From Nesterenkonia natronophila (lineage in GTDB: Bacteria > Actinomycetota > Actinomycetes > Actinomycetales > Micrococcaceae), in contig NZ_QYZP01000001.1 in assembly GCF_003595215.1 (NCBI RefSeq), positions 620,001-684,000 of the forward strand: DNA of 64,000 bases, in the 5' to 3' direction. The notes beneath the pieces are model-generated. The model did no database searches and was not told where the DNA came from. It was given only the letters and a program-made list of their open reading frames with translations. Of this stretch, positions 44,325-52,969 are shown piece by piece. Positions within the stretch are counted from its first letter, which is position 1; each line of letters opens with the position of its first letter. Both the position numbers and the translations under genes were made by a program.

Positions 44325-46220
44325 ATGCAGTTCCACCACCATGGTTACGTGTCCACAGATCCGCGGCTTCAACCTGTTGCCGGAATCGGCAAGGACCGTC
44401 CGGCTGAGTTGCCGGACCAGATGGATGTACTCATCGTCGGCAGCGGCCCCGCCGGCATGATCGCCGCCGCTCAACTCGCCCAGTACCCCGATGTGCACAC
44501 TCGGATCATTGAACGCCGACCCGGTCGGCTGGAAGTCGGTCAGGCCGACGGTATCCAAGCGCGCAGCGTCGAGACCTTCCAAGCATTCGGTTTCGCCGGA
44601 CGGCTCATCAGCGAGGCCTACCACCTCACGGAGATGGCATTCTGGAAGCCCGACACAGAGAACCCCACCAACATTGTTCGGACTGCGCAGAAAGTCGATG
44701 ATCCGCAGGGCGTCTCGGAGTTCCCGCACCTGATCGTCAATCAGGCGCGAATTTTGGACTACTTTGCGGAGTTTATGGCCAATTCTCCCAGCCGCATGAC
44801 TCCCGACTATGGCATCGAGTTCCTGGATCTCAAAGTCACCGACGAGGGCGAGTATCCCGTGGAGGTCCGGGTGCGCCACACAGCCGCTGAAAGGGAGGGC
44901 GAAGAGCGCACCATCCGGGCCAAGTACGTACTCGGAGCCGATGGCGCCCGCAGCGGCGTGCGCACCGCGATCGGTCGCACCCTGGAGGGGAAGCAGGCCA
45001 ATCATGCCTGGGGCGTGATGGACGTGCTGGCGCGCACCGACTTCCCCGACATTCGGCTCAAGTGCGCCATCCAATCGCACTCCGGTGGCTCCATCCTGCT
45101 CATTCCGCGCGAAGGCGGCCATCTGTTCCGTATGTACGTTGACCTCGGTGAGGTGAGCTCGGAGCGGGCCCGGGAAATCCGCAAGACCACTGTCGAAGAG
45201 ATCGTCGAGAAGGCCAACTCCATCCTCCACCCCTACACCGTCGATGTCAGACATGTGGCGTGGAACAGCGTCTACGAGGTGGGCCACCGCCTGACCGACA
45301 AGTTCGACGACGTCCCAGCAGAGCTCACCGGCGAGCGCACCCCCCGGGTCTTCATCGCCGGAGACGCCTGCCACACTCACAGCGCAAAGGCAGGGCAGGG
45401 GATGAACGTGTCCATGCAGGACGGCTTCAACCTCGGATGGAAGCTCGGGCAGGTGGTGACCGGCCGCAGTCCCGAGTCGCTGCTGGCGACCTACTCTGAA
45501 GAGCGTCAGGTGGTGGCCCAGAACCTCATCGACTTCGACCGCGAATGGTCGACGATGATGGCCAAGCGACCCGAAGAGTTCGACGATCCTGCGGAGCTCG
45601 AAGAGTTCTACGACAAGACCTTCGAGTTCCCAGCAGGCTTCATGACCGAGTACGAGCCATCCATGATTACCGGACACGCTGAGCATCAGGAACTGGCTGC
45701 AGGCTTCACCGTGGGCAAGCGCTTCAAGTCGGAGCGAGTGGTGCGGGTCTGTGACACTAACCCGCTGCACTTAGGGCACCAGGCGGAGGCTGATGGGCGC
45801 TGGCGCATCTATGCCTTCGCTGACCAACCACCGGCTGGGCAGCCCTCCGCGCTCACCGACTGGGCAGCGTGGATGGCCGAGTCGTCCGAATCTCCAGTGC
45901 GCAGGTACACGCCCCACGGCGCGGATGAGAGCTCCCTCTTCGATATCAAGGCGGTGTATCAGCAGCGGCACACCGAGTTCGAAGTGGTGGACGCGCCGGG
46001 AATCTTCCTGCCAGAGGTGGGTCCCTACCGCGTCACGGATCGCAACAACGTCTTCGGCGTGGATCCGGAGCACGACATCTTCGATCAGCGCAGCATCAGC
46101 CGCAATGGCGCCGTTGTGGTGGTGCGCCCGGATCAGTATGTGGCGCATGTCCTCCCGCTGACCGCCACCCAGGAGCTCGCAGAGTTCTTCGCCGGAATCT
46201 TCACAGAGGTCGAACGCTGA
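44325..46220 (+). CDS. Single-component FAD aromatic monooxygenase (MobA / phenol hydroxylase-like)
   Basis: 631-residue class A flavoprotein hydroxylase. FAD motif DVLIVGSGPAGMIAAAQLA (about 34-52), middle motif LGADGARSGVRTAIG, and the GD motif FIAGDACHTHSAKAGQGMN; the C-terminal 190 residues form the thioredoxin-like domain of the phenol 2-monooxygenase / 3-hydroxybenzoate 4-hydroxylase group. Last gene of the hpa operon, 9 bp after hpaI. With no HpaB/HpaC present it is the best candidate for hydroxylating a hydroxyphenylacetate to homoprotocatechuate; the substrate is inferred from context. Confidence 0.88.
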   Translation: MQFHHHGYVSTDPRLQPVAGIGKDRPAELPDQMDVLIVGSGPAGMIAAAQLAQYPDVHTRIIERRPGRLEVGQADGIQARSVETFQAFGFAGRLISEAYHLTEMAFWKPDTENPTNIVRTAQKVDDPQGVSEFPHLIVNQARILDYFAEFMANSPSRMTPDYGIEFLDLKVTDEGEYPVEVRVRHTAAEREGEERTIRAKYVLGADGARSGVRTAIGRTLEGKQANHAWGVMDVLARTDFPDIRLKCAIQSHSGGSILLIPREGGHLFRMYVDLGEVSSERAREIRKTTVEEIVEKANSILHPYTVDVRHVAWNSVYEVGHRLTDKFDDVPAELTGERTPRVFIAGDACHTHSAKAGQGMNVSMQDGFNLGWKLGQVVTGRSPESLLATYSEERQVVAQNLIDFDREWSTMMAKRPEEFDDPAELEEFYDKTFEFPAGFMTEYEPSMITGHAEHQELAAGFTVGKRFKSERVVRVCDTNPLHLGHQAEADGRWRIYAFADQPPAGQPSALTDWAAWMAESSESPVRRYTPHGADESSLFDIKAVYQQRHTEFEVVDAPGIFLPEVGPYRVTDRNNVFGVDPEHDIFDQRSISRNGAVVVVRPDQYVAHVLPLTATQELAEFFAGIFTEVER

Positions 46221-46233
46221 ACCTGCCCATTGG

Positions 46234-46305
46234 CGTCTGACCCCGCCTTCTCGGTTTTACCACTCGCTGTACAAGAGGGTGAGCCCGAGAAGGCGGGGTC
46301 AGACG
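46234..46305. terminator. Very long convergent terminator
   Basis: CGTCTGACCCCGCCTTCTCG (from 46234; the paired arm runs to 46254) pairs perfectly with the arm 46285-46305, a 21-bp stem around a loop of about 30 nt, with TTTTA inside the loop start. It lies between the ends of the monooxygenase gene and the convergent 3-hydroxyacyl-CoA dehydrogenase gene and can serve both. Confidence 0.9.
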
Positions 46306-46317
46306 TATTGGTGAAGC

Positions 46318-47175
46318 CTAGTCGTAGGAGTAGAAGCCTTTGCCGGTCTTCCGCCCCAGCTCGCCGCGGGCCACCATGTCGCGCATGAGCTGCGGAGGGG
46401 AGAACCGCTCACCCAGCGTCGAATGTAGGTATTCTGCGATGCCCAGGCGCACATCCAGGCCCACAATGTCAGTCAGCGCAAGCGGGCCGATGGGGTACTT
46501 GTACCCCAGGACCATCGCGTTGTCGATGTCCTCTGCCGAGGCCACCCCTTCCTCCACCATGCGGATCGCTTCGAGACCAATGGCCACTCCGAGCCGTGAA
46601 GATGCGAACCCTGGTGCGTCGTTGACCACGACCGGGGTCTTACCCAGCGACTCCACCCAGCCAGGGGCCAGTGCGGCCAGTTCGCTGTTCGTCCGCTCAC
46701 CACACACCACTTCTACGAGCTTTGAGGCGGGCACCGGGTTGAAGAAGTGCAGCCCGCAGAACCGGTCCGGGCGATGCAGTGTCTCGCTCAGCTCGGTGAT
46801 TGACATGGAGGAGGTGTTGCTGGCCAGCCAGGCTGTGTCTCCGAGCTGGGATTCGACACGCTGCAGGGAGGAGACTTTGAGATCCCATTGCTCGGGCACG
46901 GCCTCAATCACCAGGGAGCAGTCTGCGAACGCCGCGAAGTCGGTCGAAACCTGCAGCACGTCAGCCCAGTGCTCTAAGTCTCCGCTGATCTTGCCTCGCT
47001 CCAGACTGGAGCGCAGGTCACTATGGATGCGTTCCGCGGCGGCTTGGGCGGCGTCGTCGTTGACCTCCACCACGGTCACCCGCCGCGCACCTGCCACGAT
47101 GAAGGCGTGCGCAATGCCGGAGCCCATTCGCCCGCCTCCCAGTACGCCGACCTGCTGGGGAACTGCGTCCGTCAC
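46318..47175 (-). CDS. paaH: 3-hydroxyacyl-CoA dehydrogenase
   Basis: 285-residue short-type L-3-hydroxyacyl-CoA dehydrogenase. NAD motif VGVLGGGRMGSGIAHAF (9-25), catalytic His143 in GLHFFNPVPASKLVEVV with Glu155, and the C-terminal helical domain (GYKYPIGPLALTDIVGLDV). In the phenylacetate pathway it oxidises 3-hydroxyadipyl-CoA to 3-oxoadipyl-CoA. It overlaps the upstream enoyl-CoA hydratase gene by four bases and ends the E1-E2-paaJFH operon. Confidence 0.9.
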   Translation of the reverse strand: MTDAVPQQVGVLGGGRMGSGIAHAFIVAGARRVTVVEVNDDAAQAAAERIHSDLRSSLERGKISGDLEHWADVLQVSTDFAAFADCSLVIEAVPEQWDLKVSSLQRVESQLGDTAWLASNTSSMSITELSETLHRPDRFCGLHFFNPVPASKLVEVVCGERTNSELAALAPGWVESLGKTPVVVNDAPGFASSRLGVAIGLEAIRMVEEGVASAEDIDNAMVLGYKYPIGPLALTDIVGLDVRLGIAEYLHSTLGERFSPPQLMRDMVARGELGRKTGKGFYSYD

Positions 47176-47972
47176 TGTGCTGCCTCCTTGTGGCGTGGTG
47201 TCTTCTTGCGGTCGAGGAATGCCTGCATTCGATCAAACTTCGCCTGCGATTCGAAGAGGATGGCCTGCGCAAGGTCATCCACATAAGGGTGAGCCTCGCG
47301 CGGCATGGCGAAGACGCGCTTGGCCACGTGGACAGCCAGCGGATCCTGCTTGGCAATGCGATCGGCCAGTGCATCTGCAGCCTCGAGCAGTTCGGTCGGC
47401 TCGTGCACTGAGGTCACCAACCCGAACTGCAGAGCCTCCTCGGCGCTGAGGACTCGCCCAGCAAACAGGATCTCCTTTGCCAGCGACTCTCCGGTGAGCT
47501 CTTTCAGCCTCCAGAGCGCGCCAGCCGCGGGAATAATGCCTAACTGAGTCTCAGGCTGCCCCACTTTGACTCTCGTGGTGGCCACCCTGAAATCGGCCGC
47601 CCAGGCCAGTTCCGCGCCTCCACCGAGGGCGTACCCGTCCAGTGCGGCGATCACCGGCATGGGGAGTTTCGCCAGCCGGTCGAAGACCGCAGAGTTGATC
47701 CCACGCAGCGCATCGGCGCGTCTGCGTTCACGCAGCTGACCGATATCCGCTCCGGAGGCGAAGATTCCCTTGCCTTCGATCTCGGTCCCGGAGAGGATCA
47801 GAACCTTTGGGTGACTCTCCAGGTGGGAGCAGAGTGAATGCAGCTCAGCGACCATCGCGGAGTCGATGGCATTGCGTACCTCGGGCCGGTCCAGCCGGGC
47901 ATGAATGCGGTCATCAGTCTCCGTGACGCGCAGTGTCGTGAAATCGGCAGTGTGCCAATCCATATGCGGCAT
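47172..47972 (-). CDS. paaF: Enoyl-CoA hydratase (PaaF-like)
   Basis: 266-residue crotonase. Oxyanion-hole blocks GIFASGADIGQLRE and ALGGGAELAWAADFRVAT are present; Glu residues in the second and third catalytic regions (GQPETQLGIIPAAGALWRLK) match true hydratases rather than isomerases. It would hydrate 2,3-dehydroadipyl-CoA. ATG 47972 has AAAGG five bases ahead and shares a base with the thiolase stop (TGATG). PaaF rather than generic EchA is inferred from the neighbours. Confidence 0.87.
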   Translation of the reverse strand: MPHMDWHTADFTTLRVTETDDRIHARLDRPEVRNAIDSAMVAELHSLCSHLESHPKVLILSGTEIEGKGIFASGADIGQLRERRRADALRGINSAVFDRLAKLPMPVIAALDGYALGGGAELAWAADFRVATTRVKVGQPETQLGIIPAAGALWRLKELTGESLAKEILFAGRVLSAEEALQFGLVTSVHEPTELLEAADALADRIAKQDPLAVHVAKRVFAMPREAHPYVDDLAQAILFESQAKFDRMQAFLDRKKTPRHKEAAQ

Positions 47973-49171
47973 CACACCCTTTCGATGAGCATGGCGGAAC
48001 CTTGGCCGACTCCCACACACATAGTGGCCAGACCGCGACGCAGACCATCATCCTCCAAACGGCGCAGCAGGGTGAGCACCAGACGGGATCCGGAGGAGCC
48101 CAGCGGGTGTCCCAGCGCGATTGCGCCGCCGTCAGTGTTGACGATCCCCTGATCCAACCCCAACCGACGCACGCAGGCCAGGGATTGGCTGGCGAATGCT
48201 TCGTTCAGCTCCACCGCGTCCAGGTCGTCGATGCTCCAGCCGGTGCGCTCAAGCACCTTCTGCGTGGCAGGGACCGGGCCAATACCCATAATCTCGGGGG
48301 GCACTCCGGCGTTTGCGGAGCCGACGACGCGGGCCCGGGGCTGCAGGCCGTATTTCTCCACGGCCGCTGCCGAGGCAACGAGGACGGCTGAGGCGCCATC
48401 GTTGAGTGAGGAGGAGTTCCCAGCAGTGACGACGCTGCCGCCGGCCACGACCGGACGCAGGCCGGAGAGGATATCCAATGTGGTCTCCGGGCGGGGGCCT
48501 TCATCCTGAGTCACCGTGGTGGTTTTCCCCCGGCGGCCCGGCACCTCCACCGGTGTGATTTCCCGGGTCAGGCGCCCCGCTTCGGTGGCTGCCACGGCAC
48601 GCTGATGCGACCGCAGTGCGAACTCATCGGCGTCCTCCCGGGATATTTCATCCACCCTGGCGACCTCCTCTGCCGTCTCCGGCATGGAGAACGTCCGCTT
48701 GGGGTGCTCCAGATGCTTGGCGTTCACGAACCGCCACCCAATGGAGGAGTCCACCACCTCGCCGGGACGGCCGAAAGCCTTCTCCGGTTTCGCCATGACC
48801 CAAGGTGCTCGCGACATGGACTCCACGCCGCCGGCCACCACGAGGTCGGCGGCACCTGCAGCGATCATCTGCTGCGCCTGAGCAATGGCAGAGAGTCCCG
48901 AGGCACAGAGCCGGTTCACGGTAATGCCTGGCACAGTGTCCTCGAAACCGGCCAAGAGCCACGCCATACGAGCGACGTTGCGGTTCTCCTCACCTGCGCC
49001 ATTGGAATTGCCGAGGATCACCTCGTCCACCTCAGCCGAGGGCACTTTGGAATCCTTCACTACTTGTCGGATGACCAGGGCAGCGAGATCATCGGGGCGC
49101 ACAGTGGAGAGCGCGCCACCGTAGCGGCCCACCGGTGTGCGCGTTCCAGATACGAGAAAAGCATCAGTCAC
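47972..49171 (-). CDS. paaJ: 3-oxoadipyl-CoA thiolase (PaaJ-like)
   Basis: 399-residue thiolase. Nucleophilic Cys89 in VNRLCASGLSAI, catalytic His in GGAIALGHPLGSSG and the second Cys in TMCVGVGQG are intact. In the phenylacetate pathway this enzyme cleaves both 3-oxo-5,6-dehydrosuberyl-CoA and 3-oxoadipyl-CoA. It sits 14 bp after the E2 gene and is coupled to paaF. A general acetyl-CoA acetyltransferase role cannot be excluded. Confidence 0.9.
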   Translation of the reverse strand: MTDAFLVSGTRTPVGRYGGALSTVRPDDLAALVIRQVVKDSKVPSAEVDEVILGNSNGAGEENRNVARMAWLLAGFEDTVPGITVNRLCASGLSAIAQAQQMIAAGAADLVVAGGVESMSRAPWVMAKPEKAFGRPGEVVDSSIGWRFVNAKHLEHPKRTFSMPETAEEVARVDEISREDADEFALRSHQRAVAATEAGRLTREITPVEVPGRRGKTTTVTQDEGPRPETTLDILSGLRPVVAGGSVVTAGNSSSLNDGASAVLVASAAAVEKYGLQPRARVVGSANAGVPPEIMGIGPVPATQKVLERTGWSIDDLDAVELNEAFASQSLACVRRLGLDQGIVNTDGGAIALGHPLGSSGSRLVLTLLRRLEDDGLRRGLATMCVGVGQGSAMLIERV

Positions 49172-49185
49172 AGTGTTGTTCTCCT

Positions 49186-50574
49186 TTAGAAGTCGGCTAG
49201 GGCCACAGCTGGGTTCTCCAAGCAGCTCGCCACGTACCCGAGGAAGCCGCCCGCAGCGCCACCGTCACAGACCCGGTGGTCGAAGGCCAGTGTCAGCGTT
49301 GTGATCTTGCGCACTGCAATCTCACCATTGACGACCCACGGCCGGTCCAGGGTGCGGCCGATACCGAGGATGCCCGCTTCTGGGTGGTTGATAATCGGGG
49401 TTGCGCCATCGGAGCCGAAGACCCCGTAGTTGTTCACTGTGAACGTCCCCCCGGAGAGCTCCTTGCCTCCGAGCCCGCCTTCTCGGGCAGCCTCGGCCAT
49501 GCGCCGGATCTCGTGGTGCAAGTTCTGCGCAGAGTGCTGCTCAGCGTGCCGGATGACCGGAACCACCAACCCGGCCTCAGTCTGAGCGGCGAAGCCCAGA
49601 TTGACCCCCTCGAAGTGGATGATCTCCTGGTCGTTTCCAGTGTCCACAACGCGGGAGTTCAGCTCCGGGTACTTCTGCAGCCCCGCCACCACGAACCGAC
49701 TCAAGAAGGCCAGTATTGACGGAGCCACGTGGCCGGCATCCTTCAACTGCTGCCGCATCCCGGTCAGCTGGGTGACATCTACGTCCTGCCAGACCGTGGC
49801 CTCGGGGATCTCGGTCCGCGACTGTGACATCTTATTCGCGATTGCTCTGCGCATCCCGGTCATCGGGACCCGCTGACGGATGTGAAGGCCCGTCGGTGAA
49901 TCGTGATCGGCCTCCGGAGAGGCCTCACCCGATCGACCCGACAGTGTCTTCAGATCGGCAGCGGACTGCCCCTGGGTGCTTTGGTCCACTGCCGTACGAA
50001 TGTCGCGGCGCATGATTAGACCGTCGGGCCCGGATCCGTTCACAGAACCAAGGTCCAGCCCGAGCTCTCGTGCCATCTTCCGAACCAGAGGGGACGATAC
50101 CCGCGGGGCTTTGGTCTGTTCCACGGCAGGAGCAGGGGTCGGAGCTTTGCGGCCACCGTCTCGCTTACGACGGCGCCGGCGCCCGTTGGTGCTGGCTGAG
50201 GTGCCGTAGCCGATCAGCACATTGCCGGAGCCCTCCTCAGCCTCCGCATTCTCAGGCACGGCAGTTCCGGCGCGCTCCTCCTCCCGGTAGGACAGTGCGC
50301 CAGCCTCCGAGGGGCTGACTGTTCCGTTGGAGCCGTCCTCACTGGTCGTCACCGTGATCAGCGGTTTGCCGACCTCTAGCGTTTCGCCTACTGCGCCGTG
50401 AAGTGTGTGGACAGTTCCGGCATAGGGGGAGGGGACTTCGATCGCCGACTTGGCGGTCTCTACCTCGGCGATTGCCTGGTCGACCTGCACATCCTCCCCT
50501 TCGGCAACCAGCCAGCTGAGCAGTGTTGCCTCAGTAAGCCCTTCGCCGAGATCAGGCAGATTGAACGTAGTCAT
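49186..50574 (-). CDS. 2-oxoacid dehydrogenase dihydrolipoyl acyltransferase (E2)
   Basis: 462-residue E2 core protein. One lipoyl domain (lipoyl Lys42 in EVETAKSAIEVPSP), a Gly/Arg-rich linker (about 100-155), a peripheral-subunit-binding domain (RVSSPLVRKMARELGLDLG), and a catalytic domain ending in the active-site DHRVCDGGAAGGFLG. A single lipoyl domain and the E1alpha/E1beta neighbours fit a branched-chain-type complex rather than the actinobacterial pyruvate dehydrogenase (which uses AceE). E3 must come from elsewhere. The gene begins one base after the E1beta stop. Confidence 0.9.
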   Translation of the reverse strand: MTTFNLPDLGEGLTEATLLSWLVAEGEDVQVDQAIAEVETAKSAIEVPSPYAGTVHTLHGAVGETLEVGKPLITVTTSEDGSNGTVSPSEAGALSYREEERAGTAVPENAEAEEGSGNVLIGYGTSASTNGRRRRRKRDGGRKAPTPAPAVEQTKAPRVSSPLVRKMARELGLDLGSVNGSGPDGLIMRRDIRTAVDQSTQGQSAADLKTLSGRSGEASPEADHDSPTGLHIRQRVPMTGMRRAIANKMSQSRTEIPEATVWQDVDVTQLTGMRQQLKDAGHVAPSILAFLSRFVVAGLQKYPELNSRVVDTGNDQEIIHFEGVNLGFAAQTEAGLVVPVIRHAEQHSAQNLHHEIRRMAEAAREGGLGGKELSGGTFTVNNYGVFGSDGATPIINHPEAGILGIGRTLDRPWVVNGEIAVRKITTLTLAFDHRVCDGGAAGGFLGYVASCLENPAVALADF

Positions 50575-50575
50575 C

Positions 50576-51610
50576 TCAGTCCTCCCACTGCAGCTCGTCG
50601 AGGGCGTCCAGAATTCGATTCACATCCGGCAGATGGTGTTCCTCGAGCTTGGGCGCGGGATAAGGAATGTCGAAACCGGTGACGCGCAGCACAGGGGAGG
50701 CCAGGGAGTGGAAACACCGCTCTTGGATGCGTGCGGTGATCTCGCTCGCCACTGAGACGAATCCCTGTGCCTCTGCCACAACAACGGCTCGCCCGGTCTT
50801 CTCCACGGTGCGCACCAGCGCAACCTCATCAAACGGGACGACGCTGCGCATATCCAGCACTTCCGCGCTGATCCCGTCTTCTGCGGCGGCTTCGGCTGCC
50901 TTGACCGCCGTTGACACGGAGGGACCGTAGGAGATGATCGACACGTCTGTACCCTCGCGCACGACCACCGCCTGGCCCTGCGCGCCGACCAGCCGAGAAC
51001 TCTCGGTGCCGGACTCATAGGCTTCGCGGAGTGTGGAGAGGTCGTCGTCCGCCTTAGACCAATAGAGCTTCTTCGGTTCGAAGAAGACCACCGGGTCTTC
51101 GGTGTCGATGGCTTCGCGGAGCATCAGATAGGCATCGGCCACCGTGGCCGGAGTGAAGACCTTCAAACCAGCGGTGTGCGCGTAGTACGCCTCAGATGAG
51201 TCACAGTGATGCTCCACACCGCCTACACCCCCGCCGTAGGGGATGCGGATGACCATGGGAAGCCGGACGCGTCCCCGGGTCCGATTGGCCATCTTCGCGA
51301 TGTGGCTGAAGACCTGCTCCAAAGCGGGATACGCGAAGGCGTCGAACTGCATCTCGATGACCGGACGCATGCCGTTGATGGCCATCCCAACTGCTGTGCC
51401 CGCGATCCCGGATTCAGCCAGGGGAGTGTCGAAGCAGCGGTTCGTGCCGAAGCGTTTGGTCAGACCGTCGGTGATTCGGAAGACGCCACCCAGGGTGCCC
51501 ACATCCTCACCGAAGACAACCACCGACTCGTCGGCCTCCATGGCATCGGACATTGCGGTGTTCAGCGCTGAGGCAAAAGTGGCGGTGCTTGTAGCTGTTG
51601 CGGTGCTCAT
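50576..51610 (-). CDS. 2-oxoacid dehydrogenase E1 component, beta subunit
   Basis: 344 residues with the transketolase-like pyrimidine-binding domain: VVFGEDVGTLGGVFRITDGL near residue 31, the RTRGRVRLPMVIRIPYGGGV loop with EHHCDSSEAYYAH, and the C-terminal domain VLRVTGFDIPYPAPKLEEHH. Forms the alpha2beta2 thiamine-diphosphate decarboxylase with the upstream gene, which it overlaps by four bases. Substrate class is branched-chain or aromatic 2-oxoacid; context favours a precursor of phenylacetyl-CoA. Confidence 0.92.
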   Translation of the reverse strand: MSTATATSTATFASALNTAMSDAMEADESVVVFGEDVGTLGGVFRITDGLTKRFGTNRCFDTPLAESGIAGTAVGMAINGMRPVIEMQFDAFAYPALEQVFSHIAKMANRTRGRVRLPMVIRIPYGGGVGGVEHHCDSSEAYYAHTAGLKVFTPATVADAYLMLREAIDTEDPVVFFEPKKLYWSKADDDLSTLREAYESGTESSRLVGAQGQAVVVREGTDVSIISYGPSVSTAVKAAEAAAEDGISAEVLDMRSVVPFDEVALVRTVEKTGRAVVVAEAQGFVSVASEITARIQERCFHSLASPVLRVTGFDIPYPAPKLEEHHLPDVNRILDALDELQWED

Positions 51611-52821
51611 CGCTGGGTCCCCTCTGAAGTTGCGGTGCGCTGGAGTTCGTCGTCGAGCTGGGCGCGTTGGGCCAACAGCTGCGCGGTGGGCTCGGCGTAG
51701 ACGTGGTCGAAGATCTCCAGCGGATTCTCTGCGGGGTCCGCGGTCATGGCCTGACGCAGTGAGCTGGCCACCTTCTCAGCGGCCTCGGTGATCTCGGCAG
51801 CGGCGTCGTCGTTGAGGATTCCCTCCGAGGTGAGGTACCGCTGCATCCGCACTAGGGGGTCTTTTCGCTTCCACTGCTCGACCTCTTCGCGATCCCGGTA
51901 GCGAGTCTCGTCGTCGGCATTGGTGTGGGCCTGCATGCGGTACGTGACAGCTTCCACCAGCAGCGGCATGGAGTTCTCGCGCGCCAGGTGAACTGCGCGA
52001 CGCAGCGTGGCGAGCACGGCCACCATGTCATTGCCGTCGACCTGCTCACCTGCCATGCCGTAGCCGATGGCTTTGTGCGCCAGCGACGGTGCGACTGACT
52101 GACTGGAGAGCGGGACGGATATTGCGTAGCCGTTGTTCTGCACGAAGAAGACCACCGGGACCTCGAAGACGGCTGCGAAGTTCAGTGCCTCGTGAAAGTC
52201 CCCCTCACTGGTGGCGCCGTCGCCGCACATTGCGAGCACCACTGTGTCCTCGCCGCGCAGCTTGGCGGCGTGGGCGACTCCGACTGCATGCAGCAGTTGG
52301 GTGGTCAGCGGGGTGGACATTGAGCCCACCCGGTGTTCCTTGGGGTCGTACCCGCAGTGCCAGTCGCCGCGGAAGGAGACCATGACATCCAGCGGGTCTA
52401 CTCCCCGGGAGATCACTGAGACCGTGTCCCGGTAGGTGGGGAACATCCAGTCGCCCGGCTCCAGGCACAGGGCTGCACCCACTTGGCAGGCCTCCTGGCC
52501 GTGCGAAGACGGATAGACCGCCAATCTGCCTTGTCGGACCAGAGCGTAGTTCTGGTCATTGATCCGGCGTCCGGCGACCAGGGCGGCGTAGGCCTTCAGC
52601 AGCACCTCAGCCTCGGGAATAGGGTACTCGTGGCCGGGCCCAGTGCCCTGCTCGTCGCTGGGAACCAGGGCCCCCTCGGGGTCCAGCATCTGGATCTGCT
52701 GCTGTGCCGGCAGCATGTACTGCTCTGGCGTAATGCCGAAGCTCCGACTTGCCTCAAAAATTCGGGAACCCTGCTCAGCCTTTGCGTGGCTAGGATCCGA
52801 CGTCGTCACGGGATCGTCCAT
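51607..52821 (-). CDS. 2-oxoacid dehydrogenase E1 component, alpha subunit
   Basis: 404 residues. Thiamine diphosphate motif MCGDGATSEGDFHEALNFAA with VVFFVQNNGYAIS is intact, as are GRLAVYPSSHGQEACQVGAA and the phosphorylation-loop-like TYRMQAHTNADDETRYRD. ATG 52821 (MDDPVTTSDP) is chosen because AGAGGG lies six bases ahead; earlier in-frame starts lie close to the promoter. First gene of the operon E1alpha-E1beta-E2-paaJ-paaF-paaH, divergent from paaZ across a shared palindrome. Confidence 0.92.
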   Translation of the reverse strand: MDDPVTTSDPSHAKAEQGSRIFEASRSFGITPEQYMLPAQQQIQMLDPEGALVPSDEQGTGPGHEYPIPEAEVLLKAYAALVAGRRINDQNYALVRQGRLAVYPSSHGQEACQVGAALCLEPGDWMFPTYRDTVSVISRGVDPLDVMVSFRGDWHCGYDPKEHRVGSMSTPLTTQLLHAVGVAHAAKLRGEDTVVLAMCGDGATSEGDFHEALNFAAVFEVPVVFFVQNNGYAISVPLSSQSVAPSLAHKAIGYGMAGEQVDGNDMVAVLATLRRAVHLARENSMPLLVEAVTYRMQAHTNADDETRYRDREEVEQWKRKDPLVRMQRYLTSEGILNDDAAAEITEAAEKVASSLRQAMTADPAENPLEIFDHVYAEPTAQLLAQRAQLDDELQRTATSEGTQR

Positions 52822-52881
52822 GATCACCCTCTCTGGATGGATGCGGAATTGGCGCATGCCATATGTGATACCTGTCACGCT

Positions 52882-52914
52882 AGTGTATCGTAAATACTGA
52901 CCGATTGGTCGGTA
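52882..52914. promoter_or_regulatory. PaaR-type palindrome and promoter between the E1alpha and paaZ genes
   Basis: The palindrome TACTGACCGATTGGTCGGTA occupies 52895-52914. On the minus strand a possible -10 TACACT (52882-52887) for the E1alpha operon follows, with the palindrome covering the -35/spacer area. The paaZ start is 55 bp to the other side, so one repressor dimer could shut both directions. Confidence 0.6.
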
Positions 52915-52969
52915 ACATCATATGAGACCAATGAAAGCCCGCAATCCGACCGTGGAGTTGAGGACGCTG

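Noticed and set aside
44244..45770. 508-codon open frame on the minus strand
   Set aside because: Antisense to the clearly recognisable FAD monooxygenase; no motif or ribosome site.
46234..46305. Long inverted repeat considered as a mobile-element end or attachment site
   Set aside because: It lies exactly between two convergent stop codons with no transposase or integrase nearby; a bidirectional terminator explains it.
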